From: Mycolicibacterium rhodesiae JS60
GTDB lineage: Bacteria; Actinomycetota; Actinomycetes; Mycobacteriales; Mycobacteriaceae
Reading direction: 5' to 3'
Assembly (NCBI GenBank): GCA_000230935.2
Contig: AGIQ01000002.1
Coordinates: 1,364,001 to 1,428,000, forward strand
Length of the DNA: 64,000 nt
The notes under the pieces: model-generated
Seen by the model: the letters and a program-made list of their open reading frames with translations, nothing else
The model's database searches: none
What the model was told of the DNA's origin: nothing
Shown: in pieces, positions 35,440 to 44,894 of the stretch
Position numbering within the stretch: position 1 is the stretch's first letter
Layout: each line of letters starts with the position of its first letter
Program-made: the position numbers and the translations under genes

Positions 35440-36318
35440 ATGAAACTATTCGTCACCGGAGCATCCGGCTGGGTCGGCTCGGCGGTAGTGCCCGAGCTGC
35501 TCAAAGCCGGCCACCAGGTGGTCGGCCTGGCCCGAACCGATGCGTCCGCCGAGAAGCTCGTCACGGCAGGGGCCGATGTCCACCGCGGCGACCTCAACGA
35601 TCTGGACAGTCTGCGCAGCGGGGCCAAGGACGCGGACGGCGTCATCCACCTGGCCTTCCACCACGACTTCACCGACTTCGCCAATGCGGGCGAGCTCGAC
35701 CACCAGGCCATCACCGCGCTCGGCGAGACGCTGGCCGGCTCCGGCCGGCCCCTGGTCGTCACCAGCGGAACCGCCGGCCACGCGCCGGGCCGGCTACTCA
35801 CCGAGGACCTACCCGCCGACCCGCACTCGCCCCGCCGTTCCGAGTCGGCCGCGCTGGCCTTCCAAGACCAAGGGGTGCGGGTGTCGATCGTGCGACTCGC
35901 CCCGACCGTGCACGGCAGCGGCGACTACGGCTTTGTCCCGACGCTGATCAACGTCGCTCGCGATACGGGCGTCGCGGCCTACGTGGGTGACGGCGCCAAC
36001 CGCTGGTCGGCAGTACACCGCGACGACGCCGCCGTTCTGTTCCGGTTGGCTGCTGAGTCCGCCGACGCCGGAACCGTCCTGCACGCAATCGGTGAGGAGG
36101 GTGTTGCGACCCGCCAGATCGCCGAGGCCATCGGCCACCACCTCGGCGTGCCCGTCACCAGCGTCGCGCCCGAACACGCCATGGACCACTTCGGCTGGAT
36201 CGGCGCCTTCTTCGCCCTCGACATCCCGGCCAGCAGCGCGCTCACTCGCCGGCGCTTCGGCTGGACACCCACCGGGATCGGCCTGCTCGAGGACTTAGAC
36301 CAGGGGCAGTACTTCTGA
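35440..36318 (+). CDS. NAD-dependent epimerase/dehydratase family (atypical SDR)
   Basis: The 292-residue protein starts MKLFVTGASGWVGSAVVPELLKAGHQVVGLAR, a Rossmann TGxxGxxG motif, followed by GADVHRGDLNDLDSL. The usual YxxxK is not evident (PRRSESAALAF stands in that area), so it is an atypical member; such proteins include NADPH-binding reductases and NAD(P)-sensing proteins. LARTDA after the second strand hints at NADP. It is divergent from and probably repressed by the TetR at 34806; ggaggtagtgcc lies before ATG 35440. Confidence 0.87.
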   Translation: MKLFVTGASGWVGSAVVPELLKAGHQVVGLARTDASAEKLVTAGADVHRGDLNDLDSLRSGAKDADGVIHLAFHHDFTDFANAGELDHQAITALGETLAGSGRPLVVTSGTAGHAPGRLLTEDLPADPHSPRRSESAALAFQDQGVRVSIVRLAPTVHGSGDYGFVPTLINVARDTGVAAYVGDGANRWSAVHRDDAAVLFRLAAESADAGTVLHAIGEEGVATRQIAEAIGHHLGVPVTSVAPEHAMDHFGWIGAFFALDIPASSALTRRRFGWTPTGIGLLEDLDQGQYF

Positions 36319-36379
36319 TGTCCTGATTTGTGGGGTAGCTGGCCTGGACGCCATCCCGGCCAGGGGCAACACTGAACCC

Positions 36380-37327
36380 ATGGCGCGATCGGTGGTGATC
36401 CTCGGCTTCCCCGGCGTGCAGGCGCTGGACCTGGTCGGGCCGCACGATGTGTTCACCGGCGCCGCCCTGCTCACCGAGGGCGGCTACCGGGTCAGCGTCG
36501 TCTCGCACGGCGGTGCGCCCGTGACCACCCCGACCGGGCTGGCGTTCGTAGGCGAGCCGCTGCCCGAGCCGCGGGACATCGACACCCTGATCCTGCCCGG
36601 TGGCGCGGGCGTCGACGCCGCGCGCGACGACGCCGCCACCATGGCCTGGATCCGGCAGGCGGCGGCCAACTCCCGCCGCGTCGTCAGCGTGTGCACCGGA
36701 GCGTTCCTGGCCGCCGAGGCCGGCTTACTCGACGGCTGCCGCGCGACCACCCACTGGGCGTACGCCGAGCAGATGGCGCGCCAGTTCCCGGCCGTGACCG
36801 TCGATCGCGAACCCATCTTCCTGCGCAGCTCCGAGAAAGTCTGGACGGCCGCGGGCGTGGCTGCCGGTATCGACCTGTCGCTGGCACTTGTCGAGGACGA
36901 CTACGGCACGGACGTCGCCCAGACCGTCGCCCGCTACCTGGTGCTGTATCTGCGCAGGCCCGGCGGGCAGACCCAGTTCGCCGCGCCGGTCTGGATGCCG
37001 CGGGCCCGCCGCCAGCCGATCCGGGACGTGCAGGAGGCGATCGAAGCTGAACCCGGTGCCGCCCATAGCATCTCGGATCTGGCGCGCCGCGCCGCGATGA
37101 GCCCGCGGCACTTCACCCGGGTGTTCACCGACGAGGTCGGCGAGGCTCCCGGCGCCTACGTCGAACGCGTCCGCACCGAAGCTGCGCGCCGCCAGTTGGA
37201 GGAGACCGACGACACCGTCGTCACCATCGCCGCGCGGTGCGGATTCGGAACGTCGGAGACCATGCGCCGCAATTTCATTCGCCGGATCGGCGTATCGCCG
37301 GACCAGTACCGCAAGACCTTTGTGTAG
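36380..37327 (+). CDS. GlxA family regulator (DJ-1/PfpI domain plus AraC HTH)
   Basis: The 315-residue protein has an N-terminal DJ-1/PfpI-like domain (VVILGFPGVQALDLVGPHDVF, nucleophile elbow VSVCTGAFLAAEAG) and a C-terminal AraC double helix-turn-helix (ISDLARRAAMSPRHFTRVFTDEVGEAPGAYV, VTIAARCGFGTSETMRRNF). Proteins of this kind control metabolism of small nitrogen compounds in known cases. The next gene encodes a free-standing DJ-1 domain enzyme 11 bases on and is probably its target. Confidence 0.88.
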   Translation: MARSVVILGFPGVQALDLVGPHDVFTGAALLTEGGYRVSVVSHGGAPVTTPTGLAFVGEPLPEPRDIDTLILPGGAGVDAARDDAATMAWIRQAAANSRRVVSVCTGAFLAAEAGLLDGCRATTHWAYAEQMARQFPAVTVDREPIFLRSSEKVWTAAGVAAGIDLSLALVEDDYGTDVAQTVARYLVLYLRRPGGQTQFAAPVWMPRARRQPIRDVQEAIEAEPGAAHSISDLARRAAMSPRHFTRVFTDEVGEAPGAYVERVRTEAARRQLEETDDTVVTIAARCGFGTSETMRRNFIRRIGVSPDQYRKTFV

Positions 37328-37338
37328 AGGAGAAGCTC

Positions 37339-38082
37339 ATGCAGATCGCTATCGTGCTCTATCCCGGATTCACCGCCCTGGACTTCATCGGGCCCTACGA
37401 GGTGCTGCGCTGGCTACCCGACGCCGAAGTGCGGTTCCTGTGGCACGAACCCGGACCGATCACCGCCGACTCCGGCGTCCTCGTGATCGGCGCCACCCAC
37501 TCGTTCGGCGAAACCCCTTCTCCTGACGTCATTCTGATCCCGGGCGGGATGACGACGGTGGAACACGCCCGCGACGAGAAGCTGCTCGACTGGGTACGCA
37601 GCGCGCACGAGACGGCGACCTGGACGACGTCGGTGTGCAGCGGGTCGGTGATCCTCGCCGCCGCCGGAGTGCTGAAGGGCAAGCGCGCGACGTCGCACTG
37701 GGCGGCCCTGAGCGCGCTCAAAGCACTCGGGGTCACGCCGGTCAAAGACGAACGGGTGGTCCACGAGGGTGACATCGTCACCAGCGCGGGGGTGTCGGCA
37801 GGTATCGACCTCGCGCTATGGCTGGCCGGCCAGATCGCCGGCGAAGAACGCGCCAAGGTCATCCAGCTGACGATGGAGTACGACCCGCAGCCGCCGTTCG
37901 ACTCCGGGCACATGTCGAAAGCTTCGGCGACCACCAAGGCCACTGCCGCCGCATTGATGGCCAAGGATCTGGCCAACCCGACCCAGCTCAAGGCGATGAC
38001 GTCGTTGATATGGACCGGAGCGCTGGAAGCGGCACGGTCGCGGGGCAAGCGGAAACGGGGACGCGTAGCCTCTGCCAGGTGA
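37339..38082 (+). CDS. DJ-1/PfpI family protein (isonitrile hydratase-like)
   Basis: The 247-residue protein starts at ATG 37339 behind a gaggag ribosome site. It has IVLYPGFTALDFIGPYEVLRW, the elbow TTSVCSGSVILAAAG with the nucleophilic Cys, and RATSHWAAL. These features fit the isonitrile hydratase branch. The C-terminal extension is basic (ARSRGKRKRGRVASAR). Its stop overlaps the bpoC start (GTGA), tying this inserted pair to the backbone gene. Confidence 0.85.
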   Translation: MQIAIVLYPGFTALDFIGPYEVLRWLPDAEVRFLWHEPGPITADSGVLVIGATHSFGETPSPDVILIPGGMTTVEHARDEKLLDWVRSAHETATWTTSVCSGSVILAAAGVLKGKRATSHWAALSALKALGVTPVKDERVVHEGDIVTSAGVSAGIDLALWLAGQIAGEERAKVIQLTMEYDPQPPFDSGHMSKASATTKATAAALMAKDLANPTQLKAMTSLIWTGALEAARSRGKRKRGRVASAR

Positions 38083-38867
38083 TCAACCTGGCCTACGAGG
38101 AAAACGGCACCGGAGAGCCGGTGGTCTTCATCGCCGGCACCGGCGGCGCGGGGCGGACCTGGCACATCCACCAGATCCCGTCGTTCGTGGCGGCAGGCTA
38201 TCGCTGCATCACGTTCGACAACCGCGGCATCGGGGCCACCGAGAACGCCGGCGGCTTCGGCACCGAGCAGATGATCGCCGATACCGCCGCCCTCATCGAG
38301 GACGTCGCCGGTGGGCCGGCGCGGGTGGTGGCGATGTCGATGGGCGCCTACATCGCCCAGGAGCTGATGCTGACCCGCCCCGAACTGGTCAGCCAGGCCG
38401 TACTGATGGGCACCCGCGGGCGGCTGGACCGCATCCGGAAATCCATCCGGGCCGCCGACGTCGAACTCACCAAGGCCGAGATCCAGCTGCCGCCCGCCTA
38501 TGCCGCGAAAGTGCGTGTGCTGGAGAACTTCTCGCCGAAGACGATCAACGACGAGAAGGCCATCGGGGACTGGATGGAGATGTTCACCGCGTTCCCGATC
38601 AAGCGGACACCGGGTCTGGCCGCCCAGCTCGAGGTGTATCCGAAGGAGAACCGGCTGACGGCCTACCGGTCGATCCGCACCGAGGTGCTGGTGATCGGGT
38701 TCGCCGACGATGTGCTCACGCCGGCCGCGCTGGGCCGTGAGGTGGCTGACGCCCTGCCCAACGGCCGCTACGTACAGATCGGCCACACCGGTCATCTGGG
38801 ATTCCTGGAGCGCCCGGACACCGTGAACAACGCGATGCTGGACTTCTTCGCCGGCACGCTGGTCTAA
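38079..38867 (+). CDS. bpoC: Alpha/beta hydrolase BpoC
   Basis: The 262-residue protein equals Rv0554 in length and sequence style: VINLAYEENGTGEPVVFIAG at the start, nucleophile Ser in VVAMSMGAYIAQEL, acid Asp in VIGFADDVLTP, and His in IGHTGHLGFLERP. BpoC was named as a non-haem bromoperoxidase, but it is a serine hydrolase by fold. It lies between menC and menD in mycobacteria, and has been considered a candidate for the MenH step; that is not proven. The GTG 38079 start overlaps the preceding stop. Confidence 0.93.
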   Translation: MINLAYEENGTGEPVVFIAGTGGAGRTWHIHQIPSFVAAGYRCITFDNRGIGATENAGGFGTEQMIADTAALIEDVAGGPARVVAMSMGAYIAQELMLTRPELVSQAVLMGTRGRLDRIRKSIRAADVELTKAEIQLPPAYAAKVRVLENFSPKTINDEKAIGDWMEMFTAFPIKRTPGLAAQLEVYPKENRLTAYRSIRTEVLVIGFADDVLTPAALGREVADALPNGRYVQIGHTGHLGFLERPDTVNNAMLDFFAGTLV

Positions 38868-38965
38868 CCGCCCGCCGAGGTCGACGTTCTGCCGCGGTCT
38901 ACTCGCACTAATCCCGGCCGTTTGTCGGTTTGGGCGCAAATTTCGACGTGTGACACGCTGTAGTG

Positions 38966-40591
38966 GTGAACCCATCGACGGCCCAGGCGCGCGTCGTCGT
39001 CGACGAATTGATTCGCGGCGGCGTCCGCGACGTCGTCCTCTGTCCCGGCTCACGTAACGCCCCGCTGGCTTTCGCACTCGCCGATGCCGACCGCGCCGGC
39101 CGGCTCCGCCTGCACGTCCGCATCGACGAGCGCACCGCCGGCTTCCTGGCGATCGGGCTTGCCGTCGCCGAGCGTGCCCCGGTCTGCGTGGCCATGACGT
39201 CGGGCACGGCAGTGGCCAACATGGGTCCCGCCGTCGTCGAGGCCAACTACGCCCGGGTGCCGCTGATCGTGCTGTCGGCCAACCGGCCCTACGAACTGCT
39301 GGGCACCGGGGCCAACCAGACCTTCGAGCAGCTCGGCTACTTCGGCACCCAGGTTCGCGCATCGATCAGCCTGGGCCTGGCCGAAGAAGGCCCCGACAAG
39401 CTGGACGTGCTCAATGCGCAGTGGCGCTCAGCCACCTCCCGGGTGATCGCCGCGGCCACCGGCGCCCGCACCGCCAACGCCGGCCCAGTGCAGTTCGACA
39501 TCCCGCTTCGCGAGCCGCTGGTTCCCGACGCCAACCCCGGATCCGCCGACCTCCCGCCCGGGCGCCCCGACGGCAAGCCGTGGACCTACAGCCCGCCGGT
39601 GTCCTTCGACCAGCCGCTGGAGATCGACCTCACGCCCGACACCGTGGTGATCGCGGGCCATGGCGCCGGTGTGCACCCCAACCTGGCCGCACTGCCCACG
39701 GTCGCCGAGCCGACCGCGCCGCATGCCGCCAACCCCTTGCATCCGCTGGCGCTCCCGCTGCTCAGACCCCGCCAGGTGATCATGCTGGGCCGCCCGACCC
39801 TGCACCGGCCGGTGTCGACGCTGCTGGCCGATCCGTCGGTGCCGGTGTTCGCGCTGACCACCGGCCCGCGCTGGCCGGACGTCTCGGGTAACTCGCAGGC
39901 CACCGGTACCCGCGCCGAGACCGGCGGGAAACCCGACCCGGCCTGGCTGGCGCGCTGCGCGGAGGCCAACCGGCACGCGATGGCCGCCGTGCGTGGCCAG
40001 CTGGCCGCCCACCCGCTGACCACCGGTCTGCACGTCGCCGCGGCGGTGGCCGATGCGGTGCGCCCGGGGGACCAGCTCGTGCTCGGCGCGTCCAACCCGG
40101 TGCGCGACGCGGCGCTGGTCGGGCTGAACACCGAAGGCATCAAGGTGCGCTCCAACCGCGGGGTGGCCGGCATCGACGGCACGGTGTCGACGATCATCGG
40201 TGCGGCGCTGGCCCATTCGAGCCGGACCATCGGGCTGATCGGTGACTTGACGTTCGTGCACGACAGTTCGGGGTTGCTCATCGGGCCCACCGAGCCGACG
40301 CCGAAGAACCTGACGATCGTGGTGTCCAACGACAACGGCGGCGGCATCTTCGAGCTGCTCGAGCAGGGCGACCCGCGGTTCTCCGACGTGTCGTCGCGGA
40401 TCTTCGGTACTCCGCACGACGTCGACGTCGGTGCGCTGTGCCGCGCGTATCACATCGATGCCCGCCAGATCGAGGTCGATCAGCTCGGCCCCGCGCTCGC
40501 CGAGCCGCACGAGGGCATGCGGGTGCTGGAGGTCAAGGCCGACCGGTCCTCGCTGCGGCAGCTGCACGCCGCGATCAGGGCGGCGCTGTGA
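38966..40591 (+). CDS. menD: SEPHCHC synthase
   Basis: MenD uses thiamine diphosphate to join 2-oxoglutarate to isochorismate, the first committed menaquinone step. The 541-residue protein starts [34 protein letters not shown] like M. tuberculosis MenD. Glu in [13 protein letters not shown] activates the cofactor, and [14 protein letters not shown] with [13 protein letters not shown] binds diphosphate and Mg. GTG 38966 is preferred; GTG 38963 is adjacent. The stop overlaps the next gene by 4 bases. Confidence 0.96.
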   Translation: MNPSTAQARVVVDELIRGGVRDVVLCPGSRNAPLAFALADADRAGRLRLHVRIDERTAGFLAIGLAVAERAPVCVAMTSGTAVANMGPAVVEANYARVPLIVLSANRPYELLGTGANQTFEQLGYFGTQVRASISLGLAEEGPDKLDVLNAQWRSATSRVIAAATGARTANAGPVQFDIPLREPLVPDANPGSADLPPGRPDGKPWTYSPPVSFDQPLEIDLTPDTVVIAGHGAGVHPNLAALPTVAEPTAPHAANPLHPLALPLLRPRQVIMLGRPTLHRPVSTLLADPSVPVFALTTGPRWPDVSGNSQATGTRAETGGKPDPAWLARCAEANRHAMAAVRGQLAAHPLTTGLHVAAAVADAVRPGDQLVLGASNPVRDAALVGLNTEGIKVRSNRGVAGIDGTVSTIIGAALAHSSRTIGLIGDLTFVHDSSGLLIGPTEPTPKNLTIVVSNDNGGGIFELLEQGDPRFSDVSSRIFGTPHDVDVGALCRAYHIDARQIEVDQLGPALAEPHEGMRVLEVKADRSSLRQLHAAIRAAL

Positions 40592-41112
40592 TTCGCAGGC
40601 TTGCTGCCCTGCTGAAATCGGCTCTGCCCTGGCGTGATTCGGACGTCACCGACACGACACAGCGAAAGCTGTTGCGCTGGAGCAAGTGTGTGGTCTGGAT
40701 CATCATCGGACTGGTCACCCTGCAGTCTGTGCTGTTGGTGGCAGGCGCGTGGCGCAATGACCGCCGGATCGAACACAACATGGGTGTCGCACAGGCCGAG
40801 GTGCTCTCGGCCGGGCCACGCCGTTCGACGATCGAGTTCGTCACCCCGGACCGTGTCACCTACCGTCCCGAACTCGGGGTGCTCTATCCCTCGGAGCTAG
40901 CGGAGGGGATGCGCATCTACGTCGAGTACGACCGCACCGACCCCGATCTTGTTCGGGTGCAGCACCGTACCGCTGCGCTCGCGATCATCCCGGCAGGTTC
41001 GATCGCGGTGGTGGCGTGGTTGATCGGCGGCCTTGTGCTGACCGGACTGGTGTTGATCGAGCGCAGGCTGGCTCAGGTCGACATCAACTTGGACAGCCAG
41101 TTGTTGTCGTAG
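40588..41112 (+). CDS. DUF3592-like two-helix membrane protein (Rv0556-like)
   Basis: The 174-residue product starts at GTG 40588 overlapping the menD stop. It has a helix near residue 35 ([23 protein letters not shown]), an outer beta-rich domain ([45 protein letters not shown]), and a second helix ([28 protein letters not shown]). It corresponds to Rv0556 and has the DUF3592 pattern. Function unknown. Its last 40 bases overlap the convergent DsbA-like gene. Confidence 0.84.
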   Translation: MIRRLAALLKSALPWRDSDVTDTTQRKLLRWSKCVVWIIIGLVTLQSVLLVAGAWRNDRRIEHNMGVAQAEVLSAGPRRSTIEFVTPDRVTYRPELGVLYPSELAEGMRIYVEYDRTDPDLVRVQHRTAALAIIPAGSIAVVAWLIGGLVLTGLVLIERRLAQVDINLDSQLLS

Positions 41113-41744
41113 ATGTCGATTTTCTCGTTGTTGGTCAGGTCGAAAACCGTTGGGGTGCCGGTGCTGATCGGATCGATCTCGTAGAGATACTCGAAGTTGG
41201 TGTCGGCCATCTCGATCAGGTCCAGATTGCGCGCGGGTTTGCCTGCGCGCATCTCCTCGACCGCAGTCAGCGGGACACCGCTCTCCTGGGCCATCTCGGC
41301 GATTTCGGTATCGCTGGGTCCCTTACTGCCTCGTTGATCCTGATGACCCCAAAGGTCTTGGACGAACGCCTGAAACGCCTTGGCTGAGGTTTTCGGGCCG
41401 GCCGCCAGGAACAACGCGTTGCTCACCCGATCGGAATAGCCACCAGGCTCGTCGTCCAGGAACGTCAGCGGCCGGTAGGTGACGACGAGCTGGCCGAGGT
41501 TGATGTAACGGGACAACTCGTCGCCGAAATCTATCTGCAGATCGGCACAGTGATCGCACTGCGGTTCGGTGTAGATCTCGATCTCCACCGGGGCCTTGGG
41601 GTCGCCGACCACGATGCCGAAGCCGTCCGTGCTCAGTGCGGTCCCGGGTCCTCGTGGATCTATCTGTGCCACACCGGCGATCTCCTTGCTGCAACCGGCA
41701 ACCAGCATCACCAACGCAACCACGACCACCGACCAGTACCGCAT
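41073..41744 (-). CDS. DsbA-like thioredoxin-fold lipoprotein
   Basis: The 223-residue protein has a signal sequence with lipobox LVAGC, then [23 protein letters not shown] with a CDHC active site, and [12 protein letters not shown] with the cis-Pro loop of DsbA proteins. It would act outside the membrane as a thiol oxidase or isomerase. It is inserted between the Rv0556 and mgtA homologues, which adjoin in M. tuberculosis. Confidence 0.87.
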   Translation of the reverse strand: MRYWSVVVVALVMLVAGCSKEIAGVAQIDPRGPGTALSTDGFGIVVGDPKAPVEIEIYTEPQCDHCADLQIDFGDELSRYINLGQLVVTYRPLTFLDDEPGGYSDRVSNALFLAAGPKTSAKAFQAFVQDLWGHQDQRGSKGPSDTEIAEMAQESGVPLTAVEEMRAGKPARNLDLIEMADTNFEYLYEIDPISTGTPTVFDLTNNEKIDIYDNNWLSKLMST

Positions 41745-41833
41745 GCACGCACGGTACCTCGTTCCACCAGTTTTTCGTGTCGTGTATGCCTGGGCGCAAC
41801 CTTGCTGACAGGCGCCGCTGCGACTCTCGTCGT

Positions 41834-42973
41834 GTGCGCGTTGCGATTGTCGCCGAGTCGTTCTTGCCCAGCGTCAACGGAGTCACCAATTCGGTGCTGC
41901 GGGTGTTGGAGCACCTCCGCCGTACCGGACACGAGGCGCTCGTCATTGCCCCGGACACCCCGCGGGGTGAGCCGGCGGCCGAGCGTGTTCACGACGGAAT
42001 CCGGGTGCATCGGGTGCCGTCGAAGATGTTCCCCAAGGTGACGTCACTGCCGCTGGGTGTGCCGCGTCCGCGGCTGGTGGGGGTGCTGCGCGGTTTCGAT
42101 CCGCATGTTGTCCACCTGGCATCGCCGGCGCTGCTGGGCTACGGCGGGCTGCAAGCCGCCCGGTTCCTGGGCGTGCCGACGGTGGCGGTGTACCAGACCG
42201 ATATCGCCGGATTCGCCCAAAGCTATGGCATCGGCGCCGCCGCGCGGGCGGCCTGGGCCTGGAACCGGCACCTGCACTCTCGCGTCGACCGCACCCTGGC
42301 GCCCTCCTCCGCGGCGATGGAAGACCTTGCCGCCCATGGTATCCCGCGGGTGTACCAGTGGGCTCGCGGCGTCGACGTCACCGGCTTCGCTCCGTCGGCA
42401 CGCAGCGCCGATTTGCGCGCCCGGTGGTCGCCGGCAGGAAAGCCGATCGTCGGTTTCGTCGGGCGGCTCGCGCCGGAGAAGCATGTCGAACGGCTTGCGG
42501 TGCTGGCGGCTCGCGACGACCTGCAACTGGTCATCGTCGGTGACGGCGTCGACCGCGCAAAGCTGCAGACGCTGCTACCGTCGGCGGTCTTCACCGGCGC
42601 CCTCTACGGCGCAGAACTGGCCGCCGCGTACGCGAGCATGGACGTGTTCGTCCACCCCGGTGAGCACGAGACCTTTTGTCAGGCCGTGCAGGAGGCGATG
42701 GCCTCCGGTCTGCCGGTCGTCGCCCCCAACGCGGGCGGCCCGCGCGATCTCGTTGCGCCGTACCGAACCGGACTGTTGCTGGGCGTGGACGAGTTCGAGG
42801 CGCGGCTTTCGCAGTCGGTGGACCATCTGCTCGATGAGCGGGCGCGCTATTCGCTGGCCGCCCGGCGCAGCGTTCTCGGCCGAACGTGGCCGGCGATTTG
42901 CGATGAGCTACTGGGTCACTACGAGGCGGTGCGCATCGAGGGTCGGCGCCGTCGTCGTACTCATGCAGCCTGA
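41834..42973 (+). CDS. mgtA: GT4 alpha-mannosyltransferase MgtA
   Basis: The 379-residue GT4 enzyme is close to Rv0557. It begins [28 protein letters not shown], the donor-independent N-domain, and has [53 protein letters not shown], the GDP-sugar C-domain with the EX7E motif. MgtA mannosylates glucuronosyl diacylglycerol in mycobacteria, making lipids of the envelope. GTG 41834 is the likely start; an earlier in-frame start would overlap the divergent DsbA-like gene's promoter region. Confidence 0.92.
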   Translation: MRVAIVAESFLPSVNGVTNSVLRVLEHLRRTGHEALVIAPDTPRGEPAAERVHDGIRVHRVPSKMFPKVTSLPLGVPRPRLVGVLRGFDPHVVHLASPALLGYGGLQAARFLGVPTVAVYQTDIAGFAQSYGIGAAARAAWAWNRHLHSRVDRTLAPSSAAMEDLAAHGIPRVYQWARGVDVTGFAPSARSADLRARWSPAGKPIVGFVGRLAPEKHVERLAVLAARDDLQLVIVGDGVDRAKLQTLLPSAVFTGALYGAELAAAYASMDVFVHPGEHETFCQAVQEAMASGLPVVAPNAGGPRDLVAPYRTGLLLGVDEFEARLSQSVDHLLDERARYSLAARRSVLGRTWPAICDELLGHYEAVRIEGRRRRRTHAA

Positions 42974-43071
42974 GCCCCAGCGTATCCAACCCTTAATTGT
43001 TCCTGAGAAACCTTTCCATACTCAGTGGTCTAGAGCAGACTGAATGCCAAGCGGGGGAACGCGAACAGCAA

Positions 43072-43272
43072 ATGTCAACACCACCTCTCCACGACGGGGG
43101 CCGTCTAATGAGCGACGCGTCGTTTCGCCAAGATCTCAGTGAATTTGCACTAGAACTCCGTAAGTTGGCTTACACCATGCCAGCTGGACACGAGGACCGG
43201 CTCATTCACCTCAGCGAACGGATGGCGAGTCGCGCGCGTCAATTGCCGAGAGTTGACGCGCACGCTATATAG
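43072..43272 (+). CDS. Small hypothetical protein
   Basis: ATG 43072 gives 66 residues (or 54 from ATG 43108, MSDASFRQDLSEF). It is mostly helical by composition: FALELRKLAYTMPAGHEDRLIHLSERMASRARQ. The surrounding DNA is visibly richer in A and T than its neighbours. It ends one base before the convergent SDR stop. No family is recognised; the regular amphipathic pattern argues it is real. Confidence 0.6.
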   Translation: MSTPPLHDGGRLMSDASFRQDLSEFALELRKLAYTMPAGHEDRLIHLSERMASRARQLPRVDAHAI

Positions 43273-44097
43273 CTAACCCTGCGCCTGTACGGCGATGGGC
43301 TGCCACTCCTCCCAATTGGCAAGGCGGCTTTCGTAGTCGGCCTTCGCCGTCGCCAACGGCGACTCCCCGAAGAACGCTCGCAGCGGTGGCTTCGGCGCGT
43401 CCACGATCGTGAGGATCGCCGACGCCGACGCTTGCGGGTTTCCGGGTTTGGCCCACCGCTTGGCCCGCATCTCGTCGACCTGTCGATGCAACTCGGCGTA
43501 GTCCGGCAGTTCGACCGAACGCTTCGAGGACGGCCCGGACCAGTCGGTGTCGAAGCCGCCCGGCTCGATCAGCGTCACGTGAATGCCGAACGGCGCGACC
43601 TCGGCAGCCAACGCCTGCGAGAAGCCCTCCAGCGCCCACTTCGACGCGTGGTAGATGCCGACGAGCGGGAACGCGGTGATCCCGCCGATCGACGACACCT
43701 GGATGATGTGGCCGCTGCCCTGGGCGCGCAGAAACGGGAGCGCGGCCTGGGTGATCCACAGTGCGCCGAACACATTGGTCTCGAGCTGGTCGCGGGCATC
43801 GGACTCGGAGAGTTCTTCGATGAAGCCGAAGTGCCCGTAGCCGGCATTGTTCACGACGACGTCGAGCCGGCCGAAGTGCTCGTGGGCCTGCTTCACTGCG
43901 GCGAAGTCGGCCACGCGGTCGGTGACGTCGAGCTGGATCGGCAGAACGGCGTCGCCGTACGTGCTGACCAGATCGGCCAGGGTCGCGGTGTCACGGGCGG
44001 TGGCGGCGACCTTGTCGCCGCGCTCCAGGGCGCCGATCGCCCACTCCCGGCCGAAGCCGCGCGATGTACCGGTGATGAACCACACTTTTTCGCTCAT
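43273..44097 (-). CDS. Short-chain dehydrogenase/reductase
   Basis: The 274-residue classical SDR has [16 protein letters not shown] (TGxxxGxG), [14 protein letters not shown], and the catalytic Ser (VSSIGG) and [17 protein letters not shown] after the second strand suggests NADP. ATG 44097 begins [10 protein letters not shown]. The substrate is unknown. It is divergent from menG, with 56 bases between their starts. Confidence 0.88.
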   Translation of the reverse strand: MSEKVWFITGTSRGFGREWAIGALERGDKVAATARDTATLADLVSTYGDAVLPIQLDVTDRVADFAAVKQAHEHFGRLDVVVNNAGYGHFGFIEELSESDARDQLETNVFGALWITQAALPFLRAQGSGHIIQVSSIGGITAFPLVGIYHASKWALEGFSQALAAEVAPFGIHVTLIEPGGFDTDWSGPSSKRSVELPDYAELHRQVDEMRAKRWAKPGNPQASASAILTIVDAPKPPLRAFFGESPLATAKADYESRLANWEEWQPIAVQAQG

Positions 44098-44153
44098 GGC
44101 AGTGTCCAACGCGCGGTCGGGCTCATGATTCCCGCTCAGGTAGCGTCGGCACC

Positions 44154-44840
44154 GTGAGCCGCGCGACGCTTGACAAGGATCCCCGCGATGTGGCGTCGAT
44201 GTTCGACGCCGTCGCGCGCCGCTACGACATCACCAACACGGTGTTGTCGATGGGGCAGGACCGCTCCTGGCGGCGGGCGACGCGTGCGGCGCTGGGCATC
44301 GGACCGGGCGACCGGGTGCTCGATCTGGCGGCGGGAACGGCGGTGTCGACGGTCGAGCTGGCCCGCTCCGGGGCGTGGTGTGTGGCGGCCGACTTCTCGG
44401 TCGGCATGCTGAAGGCCGGCGCTGCGCGGGCGGTGCCGAAGGTGGCCGCCGATGCGACCAAGCTGCCGTTCGCCGACGAGGTCTTCGACGCCGTGACGAT
44501 CAGCTTCGGTCTGCGCAATGTCGTCGACCACCCGGCGGGTCTGCGCGAGATGGCGCGGGTGACCCGGCCCGGCGGGCGGCTGGTGGTGTGCGAGTTCTCG
44601 ACGCCGGTGGTGCCGGTGTTCTCCACGGTCTACAAGGAGTACCTGATGCAGGCGCTGCCGCGGGTGGCCCGCGCGGTGTCCAGCAATCCGGAGGCCTACG
44701 TGTATTTGGCCGAGTCCATCCGGGCCTGGCCCGACCAGGCGGCGTTGGCCCGGCAGATCAGGGACGCCGGCTGGTCAGATGTGCGCTGGCGCAACCTCAC
44801 TGGCGGCATCGTCGCGCTGCATCAGGCCGTCAAACCCTAG
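44154..44840 (+). CDS. menG: Demethylmenaquinone methyltransferase
   Basis: MenG (UbiE family) makes the last methylation of menaquinone. The 228-residue protein starts at GTG 44154 and has [31 protein letters not shown] motif [27 protein letters not shown] motif [22 protein letters not shown], and [14 protein letters not shown]. It matches Rv0558. The TAG stop is built into the left arm of a hairpin terminator shared with the convergent gene. Confidence 0.95.
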   Translation: MSRATLDKDPRDVASMFDAVARRYDITNTVLSMGQDRSWRRATRAALGIGPGDRVLDLAAGTAVSTVELARSGAWCVAADFSVGMLKAGAARAVPKVAADATKLPFADEVFDAVTISFGLRNVVDHPAGLREMARVTRPGGRLVVCEFSTPVVPVFSTVYKEYLMQALPRVARAVSSNPEAYVYLAESIRAWPDQAALARQIRDAGWSDVRWRNLTGGIVALHQAVKP

Positions 44841-44894
44841 CGATTTCGGCGCGCTTTCGTTCGCTCAGCGGCGGAAAACGCGCCGAAATCGCTA
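44838..44894. terminator. Bidirectional hairpin between menG and a flavin oxidoreductase, second copy of the repeated element
   Basis: tagcgatttcggcgcg (44838-44853) and cgcgccgaaatcgcta (44879-44894) form a perfect 16-bp stem. The outermost bases of each arm are the stop codons of the two convergent genes (TAG 44838-44840 on plus, cta 44892-44894 on minus). The same arms occur at 16868-16920. Confidence 0.75.

Noticed and set aside
37395..39362. A 655-codon minus-strand frame opposite the DJ-1 gene, bpoC and menD
   Set aside because: All three plus-strand genes are clear family members; the opposite frame is repetitive Arg/Gly-rich sequence.
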